Shown piece after piece: positions 22,345-33,816 of a stretch of 64,000 nucleotides of DNA. Positions within the stretch are counted from its first letter, which is position 1. Each line of letters starts with the position of its first letter. The notes under the pieces were generated by a model. It saw nothing but the letters and a program-made list of their open reading frames with translations. It was not told where the DNA came from and ran no database searches. Source of the DNA: Petrosia ficiformis (Eukaryota; Porifera; Demospongiae; Haplosclerida; Petrosiidae). Both the position numbers and the translations under genes were made by a program. The stretch is from the NCBI GenBank assembly GCA_947044365.1, contig OX345641.1, forward strand, positions 3,509,460 through 3,573,459. The letters are read 5' to 3'.

Positions 22345-23160
22345 TCATATCATAGGGAAGTCATTTACACCTGATTCACAATAGTAATCATTACAAACCA
22401 ATGGAGGAGGAGGAAATGCAGAGGAACGACTACCACTGTTACATGGACAAGTAGAGTATATTTCAGTCGTGCCTGATGCATATGTCCATATGTGTTGACG
22501 AGATTTACTACCATATGTTATTGAAACACCATCAACATAATATGAGTCAACATTAGTAGTTCCTGTGTTAAAAGTACTAGATTGACGGTATTGGTATCTT
22601 CTCACCTGTCCACATACTTTGGAAAAAATTATACTATAGGTGGAAAATAAAGTTGAGGCACGACCTCCTATTGAAGGATTAGGTTGTCCACAAACATCAT
22701 GATTGATATTGATATATCCTGTTTGTGTTAATCCAGAGGGACAAGTAGTACCAGGTTCAGTCATGTTGAGGTAAGCCACTCTTGTCCATCCTCCATCTTC
22801 ATCACAGTTGATCCCCTACATGTCACAATAGACAGTGACAATACTTCCATTAGTCAGTATGATATTGTAATATCCTGATTTAACATCAGGATTAGCTTTA
22901 TATATATCTGCACAGGATGACTTGTAAAACTGGAAACAAGAAGCTGGTAGGTAGGAGGGACAAATGATGAACGTAACTTGGTTTCCTTTTTCAATCTTGA
23001 AACTATTTCCGATTTTACCAAGAATACAACAATGTTGTTCATATAGTGAGGGTTGACGTTGACTAATACAATCACTCATGCAGTAGTTATCCTCTCCATT
23101 ACTGACAGTAATTAGTTCAGTAATCAGAATTACAAGTATTATAAGATACATTATTAACAT
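22345..23160 (-). pseudogene. FReD-like copy 3 (nonsense and C-terminal loss)
   Basis: The signal peptide and N-terminal half are open from the family ATG at 23151 (an alternative in-frame ATG is at 23160). The reading stops at VYCDM because the usual GAG (Glu of CDMEG) is TAG. The frame then resumes without indels through GGWTRVAYLNM and continues to DYYCESG, where sequence unrelated to the family follows, so about 65 C-terminal residues are missing. Types at the two polymorphic sites are FKIEKGNQVT and ADIYKANPDVKSG. A TATA box is at 23191-23198. Confidence 0.85.
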
Positions 23161-23190
23161 TTATTGTGAAATTGATGTGTGATTTCTTCA

Positions 23191-23198
23191 TATTTATA
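23191..23198 (-). promoter_or_regulatory. TATA box of FReD-like copy 3
   Basis: TATAAATA in the family context upstream of a broken copy; retained after the gene decayed. Confidence 0.6.
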
Positions 23199-23255
23199 CA
23201 CATCTCACAAATTATCATATTCATGAATGGAATATGACAGGAAGTACATTATAAT

Positions 23256-23586
23256 TAGTGCTGGGAATTGGTAGAGACACCAATATCGATTATTACTGCA
23301 CCCAATATCGATTGATTATCGATAATATCAGAGGAAGTAATTAATTATATGACAGGAAAGACCTCCCACTAAATGGCATGAAGATAGATATTTTGGGTAT
23401 CATGTACCAAATATAAAACCAGTTGTAAGTTAAGTTACTAGGATATTAAAACAAAAAAACAAATGCATTGTACTGAATGCACATGCACATAAATATAAAT
23501 CAATATCTGGTCACAATATTGATTATCACTAAATGTGCTATATTGATAATGATTATCGATATTTCGATTATCGAGTCCCAGCACTA
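23256..23586. mobile_element. Non-autonomous hAT-like element (331 bp)
   Basis: Terminal inverted repeats TAGTGCTGGGA and TCCCAGCACTA are flanked by an 8-bp duplication ATTATAAT at 23248-23255 and 23587-23594. The interior is rich in ATATCGAT and GATTATCGAT motifs and has no coding capacity. Confidence 0.85.
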
Positions 23587-24000
23587 ATTATAATAATTAT
23601 ATAATTATATACATTGCATGTAAATGTATAATAAGTATAGAACTGTTCTATCATGCCTATAGAAAGTTGACCAATCTGATTGCTTTATTTATCGACATAT
23701 TCCAGAGATTGATAACCAGTTATCAACCTCACATCTTAAAAGATTTATATAGTCACTTTAATACATCTATATGTACAGTATACCATACAAGTAGATGACT
23801 ACAGTACGTTAGCTAATAGCACATGTAAATACATGTAAATGTAAAATGAATGAAATAGTTATTAATAGAACATTTGGAGTGTACACATAAGCATGATGTA
23901 ATGATTACATCAGTGTTAATGTAGCACGGCAAGACAAGTAAGTAGCTGAATAACAGTCAGATTTATTCAGATTTATTTATACATCTTCTTTACATCAGCT

Positions 24001-24003
<3 letters not shown>

Positions 24004-24055
<52 letters not shown>
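24004..24055. repeat. (ATT)n microsatellite
   Basis: About 17 uninterrupted ATT units at the left edge of the block C segmental duplication. Confidence 0.95.
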
Positions 24056-24236
24056 CATACATGTGTAAGCATAGTATAATAAAATTTCATAACGTCATTA
24101 AACATTTATCTGGGAGAGATAGGTGGGTATAGAAGAAAGTTTAAAAAATTACTTTATTGGTAATAATTTCTGCTCAAGTATCATTCAAAAAAAGGAAAGG
24201 AACAAGGATAATAAAAACATTTCAAAAAATGAAAGA

Positions 24237-24430
24237 ACGTGTAGGAATATCGAAACCAAAAAAACACACGAACAAGATTGGGATGGTACCCTAGCGACAA
24301 AATTAAAATAGCCATTTCATATAACCCACATAAGTACAAGTATGTTTAGAAAGGAAAACACAGAGAAAGTATACTTATGTAGGGGTGTTGGTTAGTTTAA
24401 CTTTGTGCTATTTTGGTTTTGATATCACAC
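24237..24430. mobile_element. Foldback MITE, copy in block C
   Basis: An inverted-repeat element whose arms pair CATATAACCCACATAAGTA with TACTTATGTAGGGGTGTTGG, and CGAAACCAAAA with TTTTGGTTTTGATATC. It corresponds to 52345-52553 but has lost part of the right arm (the GTCACTAGGGTATCATCC stretch). Confidence 0.65.
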
Positions 24431-25359
24431 ATGATCTTTCATTTTTTGAAATGTTTTTATTATTCTTGTTATGGCCCGCAGGGCCATCCCTACGATTGCT
24501 TTCCCACGGGTTCGATGTATGTTTATATATATATATATATATTTTCTTGTGTCCACTTACGCGAGTATGCGTTGTATACGTAGTTAAGGAAGTTACATCA
24601 TTCCCGGGGGCTTGGTCAATTAATGGGCGTGGCGCGTAAAAGAACGCGATCAAGCTCTACACAGCAGCAGAAAGAAATCTGTGTAGCTTATGTAGAAACT
24701 GGAACTAATAGCTAGCTATTCTGCCTGAAATATATTCCTAAAGTTCTACAAGGTCCTTTGAAAGGTCAGGAGAGTAGATAATCAAAATAATAAGCTGTTG
24801 TCTTTCATGCTTGATAAAGTCAGCCATGATTACCGAATGCTGGACACCACAAAGCAGTCATAGAGATATGTTTATCTTTACTTAAATTTGTAAAGCAATC
24901 ATAGGGATGTTTTTTTTCTCTATATACACTTGTTATCATAGAATTGTGATAGTTTCTTCCATGATATAATATCATTATAGTTTCTGGACTATCAATACAT
25001 CATAGCTTCAATATTATCATCATTGATGCATATTAAATACATGTATATATTAGTTAGAACATGCATGGAAGGGTTTATTAGAAATACACAAAGCAATATC
25101 AATAATCCCGAGGGCGTAGCACAAGGGATTATCGGATATTGCTGAGTGTGTTTATGATAAACCCTGCCCAGGCGTCTTCTAACTGTTTTAAATCATGGAC
25201 GGCATAAAAAGGTTCCCGCAACCTGTAATGTGTCATTCACATAGTTCTTGTGGACCCACTACACTTGCATTGCCCTGTACTGAATTGGCAGTAACTATAG
25301 TACTGGTATGTGTAGAGGAATGCTTAATACTTGGAAGAACAAAAGAAGAACAAGAAGAG

Positions 25360-25700
25360 ATGGATAATATCTTTAATAAGGAGAATATAGAAACTGATTT
25401 TCAAACACCTAGAAAATTGTCACAATTGCTTCGCTGAACCAAAAAAGTGGCAGAAATTGCCAGGTAAATTCCTCCAAACATGATTAAGAATACTTCCTGG
25501 ACCTTGAAGGTATTTTTCGAGTGGTGATGTGCAAAAGGTAAAACTCTTTATGAAAAATGCTCAGATGACCTTTTTGAATCACCAGAAACCAAATTACTAA
25601 ATTATTGGTATTGTAGCCGAGGTTAGAGAACAGGATGGAAAACTGTATCAAGCAAAATCTATCCATCAACTAAAACAACAATACTTAAATTTGAATCAGA
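25360..25700 (+). pseudogene. Crypton/QRICH1-type recombinase-like remnant, copy C
   Basis: A decayed plus-strand stretch. Conceptual translation in several frames gives LFESPETKLLNYW and DGKLYQAKSIHQLK. This recalls the LLNYWLxxFVxEVRxKDGxxYPPxTLYQ block of the DUF3504 domain in QRICH1/ZMYM proteins, which derives from Crypton tyrosine recombinases. Relative to the copy at 52995-53345 it has lost about 8 nt after TTGG and has other indels and stops. It is not functional. Confidence 0.45.
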
Positions 25701-26106
25701 CCTGCATAAATTTGTTGTCCTTTTTTTTTGCTCAACCAAAATAACATTAAATCACTGATCTATTTATCACATCCTATGTTCTACACACATGTATAGAGAT
25801 ATCTCCAAAGACATTTTCCTGTGCAATATAGACAACATACGATGGGTCATTGTCTTTACTAAATAAATTTATGGTGGTATCTTTTGTCTAATGGCTTCCA
25901 TGATTTAAGCATATATAAATACTAGTAATATAAAAATTGTAAACTCTGGTCTTGTACAAACCTTATGTTGATTTAAATTACCAAAAGGTAGTATATTTCA
26001 ACAAGGTTTCTAAATTAAGGCCTGCAGTTTCGAGCAAACAAATGAGGAGTGGCTTTTGATATGTTACAATTATAATATAATGTATGAACATATTAATTTT
26101 AAGAAC

Positions 26107-26794
26107 CTTCTGATTCAAGACTTCACTTGTTTCAGTACCAGCTGAGTTAGTATCTGGTTCAGGAAACCTCTGTAAAAGATTAAGAACTTTCGTAAAAATA
26201 TAATTATTTATTTGAAAGGTAGATGAACTATTAAATGTAATTAGAAAATTGGTCGCAGAAAACACACAAGCAAAGAAAAACAAAGAAAAGAGTCTTAGCT
26301 TAGTTGTATAATTATAATTACGTCTTGATGTAAATACTATCAAGAAATGGCAAACCAAATCAATGCACACACACACTCACATAAACACACATACAGACAC
26401 ACACTCACACAAAAACAGAGAGACACAGATACACAAACACACACTCACATACAAACACAAATAGACACACACAGATAAACGCACAAACAAACAGAAACAC
26501 ACAACAGACACACAGACATAGACAGGCACAGACAGACACATACACACAGACACCAACAGACACAGACAGACACATAGACACAGACACACAGACACAGAAA
26601 CACAACATGTAGACACAGACACAGACCACAGGCACAGACACACAGACACACACAAATGAAATGAACAGTATAATGAAGTATTAATTATTTACCTGATACA
26701 AGAATCCATTATTATCATGTGTCCAAGCGATACTACAAAATTTAACTCACTTCAGTTCATCAGACAAGAGTTCCTTTGTATCTACACGTTTAAC
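26107..26794 (-). pseudogene. PREP: Prolyl endopeptidase fragment, block C, exons 4-5
   Basis: Exon 4 is 26693-26794 and exon 5 is 26107-26169, with the same sizes and splice sites as block B. Exon 5 reads [20 protein letters not shown] then K, with one Q-to-E change. Exon 4 has TGA in place of the TGG tryptophan in the DELKWVKF segment, so translation would stop. Exons 1-3 are absent to the right and no exon 6 is found to the left. The intron between carries the CACAGA microsatellite. Confidence 0.85.
26355..26655. repeat. (CACAGA)n-type microsatellite
   Basis: About 300 bp of imperfect ACACAGACACA repeats in the intron between PREP exons 4 and 5 of block C. The block B equivalent is at 54005-54200. 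The Cys-Val-Ser frames on the minus strand are artefacts of the repeat. Confidence 0.95.
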
Positions 26795-27434
26795 CTAAAC
26801 AAGAAAACACATCAGGTAAGTAATAATAAAATAATATAGATATAATATAATGATTGTGTTTTGTTTAGACCTGGTTGATTAGGTTTATTCATTTATCAGT
26901 ATGAGATTAATTGTCTGATCTCTTTATTAATAAAATGTTGTTTTTATAATCCAATTTCAATATACTTATTGAATGAGGTGATTCTGAAATGACATACATG
27001 TATATACAAAAATTAAAGATCATTCACGTTCACCATGACCTCAGAAAAATGTTCATACCTGCACCATTCTCATAATTATAATAGGCTTTCCTGTTCTTTT
27101 TGTGTATGTCAAATTTCAATCCATTGCCAGTATAATCATGTATTAACCTTATGACATTAAACTATACATTATATTACATATAAAGTCATCACATCATAAT
27201 TATGAAGACATTGTGAATGTGAACAGAGTTTAGAACGACTCATATTTTATGAGTTCATTCAGTTATTGAAGAGGGTCCAATTTACTAGCAAGATTGTGTG
27301 CAATATTTATATGAATGTACTATTCATTACTCTGTGTAATTACTATTTATTTAATAAGTATGTTAAACAAACTTCATATACTCATTGATCATAATTTTCT
27401 AGTTAAATGTATCATTGCACATAATATTAAAATT

Positions 27435-27473
<39 letters not shown>

Positions 27474-28062
27474 TGGAGGTATATATTCAGATATACATAA
27501 AGGAGGGAGTGATGGTGGGTAGGGTAAATGTTTTCATGAAAAATGTTGGAGGGACAATACTACGTGTATCATGTAACTGTGTCCCATCAATGGGATCTGG
27601 GACTTTACATAGTTCCAAGTTAATTCTGGTACAGTCTAAATATAAAATATCATACTTACTATTGGAAAGTTTTTGAATCATGTGCAGTAGCCTTATAATT
27701 GTGTTAGTTCAATGATTAACAAACATGGAGAAACATTTGGGGTGGTGGGCACTAGTACCACATAACCATTATACTTAATATTAGGGGAAGATTAACCAGA
27801 AAAATGTTTGTAGATGATCAGAAGTTGATTCTGATGTCATCTGAAATATAAAACACCATTATTATAAATACCAACAGTAACCTCATGAAATTGCTGCATA
27901 AATACACTATGTTTCACTACTTCTGATTATCACAAATGTAAATTTATGAAGAGGGAAAAAGTTACCAAGGGAATGTAAAAGCAAATCAAACATATGTAAA
28001 TAGTACGTACGTACATAAATATATACGTATGTACATACGTATGCACGTACGTACATATATAC

Positions 28063-28906
28063 TAGGGCATGAACGAATGGGGAATTTACTAAAACAAATG
28101 TTCTCTTTATTGAACGAACAAACGAACATTCTAATTTTCAATTACTATCACCATTGAAAATGAAATATGTAATATTTACATTAAAAACCCCAAATATAAT
28201 AAATAATACACTTATATAAAGGCTTATTCAATATGAATTGCTTCAAGTAGTTAATTAGTGTTTAGGAAGATCAACCATGTGTTGACAAAGATATGTGTAG
28301 GTGTGGCTCGCATAAAGTTCAACATTCACTTCTTTCAAAAGATTATCTAACGCTGTATCAAAACTTTTAAAACTTCATTTATATAATAAACGACATTAGT
28401 CCAACTGCTGCAAGAATTTCAAGTTGTTGCTACTATTTTTGAAGGTTGTAGATGTTTCAAGACGAACGAAATCAATAAGGGTGACGCCCATCTTTTGCAA
28501 ACAGAGGTGACGGTTTGGCTATTTCTTGGTATGTTATAGATATAATAGTTTGTACTGAGCTGGACAAGTCTCTAAGCTTTAAAAATAGGTTTTCAGGTTT
28601 CAGCTGGCCGCCTCTACGAGTGAGTTATATTTGAATTTCGTACCATGGCCAATGTTAGTTAGAAACCACACAAAACACAAAGGGCGTTTTAGCATAAACG
28701 GTCAAACCTATCACCTTCCGCAACATTTTCCATTTATTAATAGCTGATATAAGCTTTACAAACCTAACAAAATAAGCTAGAAATTGCAAAAACACCTTGG
28801 AATGTAATTAGTGAGACCACACCCATGTTCGATTGTTTGAAATTGCCGTTCAAACATTCGATGTTCGAACAAACATTCCAATATTAGAATATTCGTTCAT
28901 GCCCTA
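28063..28906. mobile_element. Non-autonomous hAT-like element (844 bp)
   Basis: Perfect 16-bp terminal inverted repeats TAGGGCATGAACGAAT and ATTCGTTCATGCCCTA, flanked by the 8-bp duplication ATATATAC (28055-28062 and 28907-28914). It inserted into a TACA microsatellite. The interior has GAACGAACAAACGAACATTC and further subterminal TTCGAACAAACATT motifs near the right end. No transposase frame. Confidence 0.9.
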
Positions 28907-28914
28907 ATATATAC

Positions 28915-29035
28915 ATACATCCATAAATAAATACATACACACATACATACATACATACACCTAAATACATACCGGTATGTATATGTAAATACATACATAC
29001 ATACATACATACATAGTTTACATACATGTACATGC
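28915..29035. repeat. (CATA)n microsatellite, right part
   Basis: Continuation of the tetranucleotide tract split by the hAT-like element; the left part is at about 28000-28062. Confidence 0.85.
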
Positions 29036-29970
29036 TGTCTCAGTAGCCTATATATGTATTATCTGAGTGGTGGTTAATTCATGATGAGTGATGGTTATTC
29101 CTGACCAGTGTGGGGGTACACTGTATATACATGTGTAATAATTACTATTATACATATAATATCAGGAGCCTATATATACATAAATATTGTGAAAAGCCAT
29201 CATAAAGTAAATCAATTATAATTATATGAGGATTCTGTATATGAAAAAGTTTGGGGCATATAATTTTGATATGCACTTCAATGGAATCATGAACCATAAT
29301 ATCATTCTCTGTATGTCCAACCTTCGGTTTTTGAGTTACGAACTTTTGAATTGGCATGTGATCTGGTTCCACCCGTCACTTAATTAAAATTTCCAAAGTT
29401 GTCCAAAAGTATTGTTTGAGTGGATGGATGGATACTTAATTTAAATATTATCAGAATTGGTTTGTAAATGTTGAAACTAGTGTTGAATCAATATTCAGAT
29501 CAGCCGATATTGGTCATTATCAGCCATTATGCATTGGATGCATTGGTAACATTTGAGTGATGTAACTGATATTGTGTAACTGTATTCATAATAATTATGA
29601 TTATAATGTTATTAAACCTTTATAAATACCCATAAATATCGAGACAATGCTCATTTTCATCGAAAGAAACAGATATCAGAGGTAGATGTAATATTGGATC
29701 ATTCATTGCTAATTATTTAATTTATTAGAATATCGATGAAATCCCATATCAGTACATTACTAGTTAATAAATGTTTATCTTGTTAGCCTTCACCTATATA
29801 GGTGAAGTGGATTTTAATAATTACATTGTCTGTCTCTCTCCAAGCAGTCACTTGAAATTAGTGTTGTATTAGTAAATTAATTAGTGTAACAACTAGGCCT
29901 GAACGATATTGAAATAACCTATATCTAGATAAATTAAGTCAATTTATCTATATGAAAATATGTTGTTTAA
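29036..29970. other. Spacer without recognised gene
   Basis: 29040-29280 resembles 50400-50640 (CTCAGTAGCCTATATA, GACCAGTG, TATCAGGAGCCTATA). 29470-29760 has ATATCAG/GATATTGG motifs and might be a degraded hAT-like element, but its ends are not convincing. Confidence 0.45.
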
Positions 29971-29974
29971 TTAA

Positions 29975-30576
29975 GGTAGTACTAGGGAGTGGGCGGATGC
30001 AACTCCAATCACTTTCAAAATAGAATATTATATAATATGACTCTAACCTGGTGTAATAGCAACCTTCATATCTTCTCATAATCTTTATATTTGTCTGGAA
30101 GACAGAGAGTGCCCATTTTTGCAATCGCAATAAGTACAAAACCAGGAAAGCCACGCCCACCAATCATGGCGTGCATCAAGTACAATGCATTTTGAGAAAA
30201 CAAATAGAGCCGTTTTCTGAAAATTCATTTCACTTTTATAGTTACAAGAGGCTGAAGAAAGCTGAATTCTGTAGCTTTTCACTGAAACCATAAAATCTAC
30301 CTTTCTAGACACTATCAAACTCCAATCCTTCTCAGAGAGCAACTACAGTTACCCTGCCAGGGTTTCCCGCCTACCGCCCCCTCCACCACCCGAAGGGTGT
30401 GTTTAGCTTTGTTTCTGAAAATAAACTATCAGTCAAAACATTTAGGCCCAATAATTATACCCCCGGGTGGGTGTGGCTTCCAAAAGATACAGAATTGAAC
30501 CAGATTGTATGCAGCAAGAAGCTGGCAAAACTAGAAACCGATTGGAGTTTCATCTACCCCTCCCCCTAGTACAACC
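29975..30576. mobile_element. piggyBac-like MITE with TTAA ends, copy 2
   Basis: Flanked by TTAA at 29971-29974 and 30577-30580. Inverted ends GGTAGTACTAGGGAGTGGG and CCCCTCCCCCTAGTACAACC extend imperfectly for about 35 bp to an ACTCCAAT box. The interior matches 7155-7624 in the opposite orientation but also has an extra GC-rich stretch at about 30350-30480. Confidence 0.75.
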
Positions 30577-30866
30577 TTAATTCATTATAGAAATAACAAT
30601 CACAATATTATAAACTTGACAACAAAGTATACAAAGTAACAGCTGCAAATTAGAGTTGCTTAAACAAAACCAGAAATTTTGGAAATACACACAGACAGAC
30701 AGACAGAAAATCTGATTACAGTAATACTCTGTCTACATGTGTGAGGGTTAATGAGTGAATTAACTCTAACTAAATAAATATAATTTGGTCATAATAATAC
30801 TTTAGTTAGTTAAATAAACAGAAGCATGGTAAGTTTAACTAATAAAAATGATCATCACTGTTAATA

Positions 30867-31832
30867 CTAAACAACATATATTTCAATTATATCCAGAGGT
30901 GTGTCTTCATCAGGTAGCCCTTGATCATTACACACTCTCAACTCAATATCATCAGTAGTAGTCTCATTCAATGTCTTAAGAAACAATGGCATGTTAGGAT
31001 TAGTACAACAAGTAGACTCAGATCCATTACAATTCTGTCCATCCCATAGTGGATCATCAGCATAAAGAATGTAAGACCAAGGGTATAAAATTGATTCACA
31101 ATAGTAATCATTACCAACAAAAGAAGGAAGAGGCCCAGGCCATCCTCCTATATATGTCCATATGTGTCGACGAGGATTAATATCATATGTAATTGAAACA
31201 CCATCAACATAATATGAGTCAATATCATTAGTTTCTGTGTAACTACCATCAGGTGAAGCAAACTGGTATCCTCTCACTTGTCCACAGACTTTGGTGTAAT
31301 TAATACTATAGGTGGAGAAGATGGTTGAGTCACAACCTCCAAATGAAGGATTAGGTCGTCCACAAACATCATGATTGATATTGCTAAATCCTTTTTGAAT
31401 CAATCCAGAGGGACAAGTAGTGCCAGGTTCAGCCATGTTGAGGTAAGCCACTCTTGTCCATCCTCCCCCTTCATCACAGTTGATACCTTCCATGTCACAA
31501 TAGACAGTGACAATACTTCCACTAGTCAGTATGATATTGTAATATCCTGATTTAACATCAGGATTAGCTTTATATATATCTGCAAAGGGGGAGAATGGAT
31601 AATTGTAGAACTGGAAACAAGAAGTTGGTAGGTAGGAGGGACAAATGATGAACGTAAGTTGGTTTCCTTTTTCAATCTTGAAAGTATTTCCGATACTAGT
31701 GAGATTGCAACAATATTGTTCATATAGTGAGGGCTGACGTTGACTATTACAATCCCTCACATAGTAGTTATCCTCTCCATTACTGACAGTAATTAGTTCA
31801 ATAATCTGAATTACAAGTATTATAAGATACAT
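30867..31832 (-). CDS. Secreted FReD-like Cys-rich protein, copy 4 (open, internally shortened)
   Basis: 321 codons in one exon with signal peptide MYLIILVIQIIELITVSNG. All main blocks are present except the stretch between TYIGG and SFVGNDYYC: here it is only WPGPLP, so the CPCNxGSS segment with its two cysteines is deleted in frame. A four-residue insertion (PFSP) lies before ADIYKANPDVKSG. MSDC is changed to VRDC and EQHCC to EQYCC. The loop before DDPLWDGQNC is ILYPWSYILYA. It could still make a secreted protein, but loss of a cysteine pair makes its fold uncertain. Confidence 0.78.
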   Translation of the reverse strand: MYLIILVIQIIELITVSNGEDNYYVRDCNSQRQPSLYEQYCCNLTSIGNTFKIEKGNQLTFIICPSYLPTSCFQFYNYPFSPFADIYKANPDVKSGYYNIILTSGSIVTVYCDMEGINCDEGGGWTRVAYLNMAEPGTTCPSGLIQKGFSNINHDVCGRPNPSFGGCDSTIFSTYSINYTKVCGQVRGYQFASPDGSYTETNDIDSYYVDGVSITYDINPRRHIWTYIGGWPGPLPSFVGNDYYCESILYPWSYILYADDPLWDGQNCNGSESTCCTNPNMPLFLKTLNETTTDDIELRVCNDQGLPDEDTPLDIIEIYVV

Positions 31833-31871
31833 TATGAGGAATTATTGCGATATTGATATGTGAATTCTTCA

Positions 31872-31879
31872 TATTTATA
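31872..31879 (-). promoter_or_regulatory. TATA box of FReD-like copy 4
   Basis: TATAAATA, 40-47 bp upstream of the ATG, in the family context. Confidence 0.7.
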
Positions 31880-32412
31880 CTTACTTATCTTGGAAATAAT
31901 TATATTCATAAATGTCATGTGACAGGATGTATGTTATTTATACACAGTTTAACATGATCAACAAAATGACTAAAGGTCATTCACATACACCTTGACCTGT
32001 GTTCACCTCAGAAAATTGTCCATAACTTTAGTTTGGAATTCTAACAATGTTTTGCATTCACCATTTTCATATAATTATCCTTGCTAAATTCAATTATGGA
32101 ATTATAATTAGACTATATAAAATTGGATTATAACATATATATCACCATACAGTCAACACAACCAATTAAAATATAATTTTCTTGCAACTGTACTAACCAA
32201 TAAATTAGTTATTTTAACAACTTTATTTTTGCAGCGCGGACAGAAAATTTGACTACAGTAACCCTCCACTCTGCCTACACGGGTGAGGGTTAATGAGAGA
32301 CATAGCTCTAACTAACTAAAATAAAATTAGCTCAATAATACTTTAGTTAAATAAACAAAAAGAAGCATGGTAAATTTAACTAAAGTGGTCATCATTGTAA
32401 TAATAAATTATA

Positions 32413-32890
32413 TTACTTAACATATATTTCAATTATATCCAGAGGTGTGTCTTCATTCGATAACCCTTCATTACCACACACCCTCAACTCAACATTACCA
32501 GTAGTAGTCTCAATCAATGTCTTAAGAAACCATGGTATGTTAGGATTAGTACAACAAAGAGACTCAGGTCCATTACAATTCTGTCCATCCGATAGTGGAT
32601 AATTAAGATAAAGAGTGTAAGAAAAAGCGCTCTATATACCTGATTCACAATAGTAATCATTACGAACAAAAGAAGGTGTAAGATATGCAGAATTACCATT
32701 GTTACATGGACAACCTAATAAACATAGGCGTGTTTCAGCATATCCTCCTATATATGTCCAGATATGTTGACGAGGATTACTACCATATGTTATTGAAACA
32801 CCATCAACATAATATGAGTCAATGTTACTAGTTCTGTGTCAAAAGCATCAGGTGTAGCAACTGGTATCCCCTTATTTGTCCACATACTTG
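32413..32890 (-). pseudogene. FReD-like copy 5 (C-terminal half, frameshifted)
   Basis: Matches the family from about VCGQxRGYQF to the stop codon. It has a stop just after CESG and at least two single-base losses around 32830-32870 relative to intact copies. At 32890 the homology jumps to a sequence that duplicates the promoter-side flank of copy 4 (31970-32110 against 32893-33030). The N-terminal half is therefore deleted by a recombination whose breakpoint is visible. Confidence 0.8.
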
Positions 32891-33694
32891 CATACTAAAG
32901 GTCATTCACATACACCTTGACCTGTGTTCACCTCAGAAAAATGTCCATAACTTTAGTTTGGAATTTTAACAATGTTTTACCTTTACCATTTTCATATAAT
33001 TATCCTTGCTAAATTCCATTATGGAGTTATAATTAAAGTATAATCATGTATTAATTAAACTTACTATATAGTATAGTACGTACATATAAAGTTATCACAT
33101 CCTATATTTTGAATGTAAACAGAATTTAAATTTAATATGAGATTACAAATATGAATACATATGTACATGTAAATGTACTTGTTGTACATGTACATTCTTG
33201 TGATTACTTTTGATGAGGATTAATTATATATAATTAGAACTTTTATACATTTGCATCACATAGTGCTGTATACAGACATGGGGTAATAGTAATAGATAAT
33301 AGTAAAGATCACATGTTTCAAGGTAACAGTAATAGTAATAGTAATAGTAATAGGTAATTTAAATAATCTAAATGTTGAGCCATAGTATTTTAATTGATCT
33401 TAGTAATATGTTTATTTATAGTAGGGACAGTAGGGAGACGTTTTAATATTGAAGGGAAATTTTTTCGGCCAGGAAGGTGCAGACTTGCTTTTGAGAAACA
33501 CATGAACATTAACTTTCAAAGAAATCTCAATGAAGTTACGAGGTAATAGTGATAGTAATAGTACTATACTGATGTTTAAAGTATTTATTAAATTGCATTA
33601 TAATTGACCTCATGTCTGGTTGTATAGATTGTTAAGGAAGTTAAAACATTTTGGGAGGCTTGATAAGTAATAGTTAAAGCATGGTTCAGAGTGT

Positions 33695-33816
33695 ATTATT
33701 GGATTTATTCGTACGCATTTCCGGTCGAGTCACTACAAATAGACCACGAGGCCGAAGGCCGAGTGGTCTATTTGAAGTGGACGAGACCAGAAACAAGTAC
33801 GGATAAATCTGATAAT
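33695..33816. repeat. Nested hairpin with GGCCGAAGGCC tip
   Basis: Inner arms 33737-33747 and 33763-33773 are perfect 11-bp complements around a loop containing GGCCGAAGGCC. Outer arms 33695-33714 and 33797-33816 pair at 17 of 20 positions. A related tip and architecture occur at 51340-51441. Confidence 0.75.

Larger units (their letters stand above)
24060..28000. repeat. Segmental duplication block C (PREP region)
   Basis: 24060-26840 aligns with about 51800-54370, and 26935-27960 aligns with the left end of the window. It carries PREP exons 4-5, the recombinase-like remnant and a CACAGA microsatellite. The right side ends at a TACA tract holding a hAT-like insertion, and PREP exons 1-3 are missing beyond it. 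Confidence 0.8.

Noticed and set aside
24408..24653. 81- and 84-residue frames on opposite strands
   Set aside because: They overlap a foldback MITE and the dispersed GGCCATCCC repeat; no homology recognised.
26377..26655. Cys-Val-Ser-Leu-rich minus-strand frames
   Set aside because: Translation of a CACAGA microsatellite lying in a PREP intron.
29461..29770. Possible further hAT-like element
   Set aside because: The TAGT/ACTA ends pair poorly and the flanks match at only about 5 of 8 positions, so borders are not supported.
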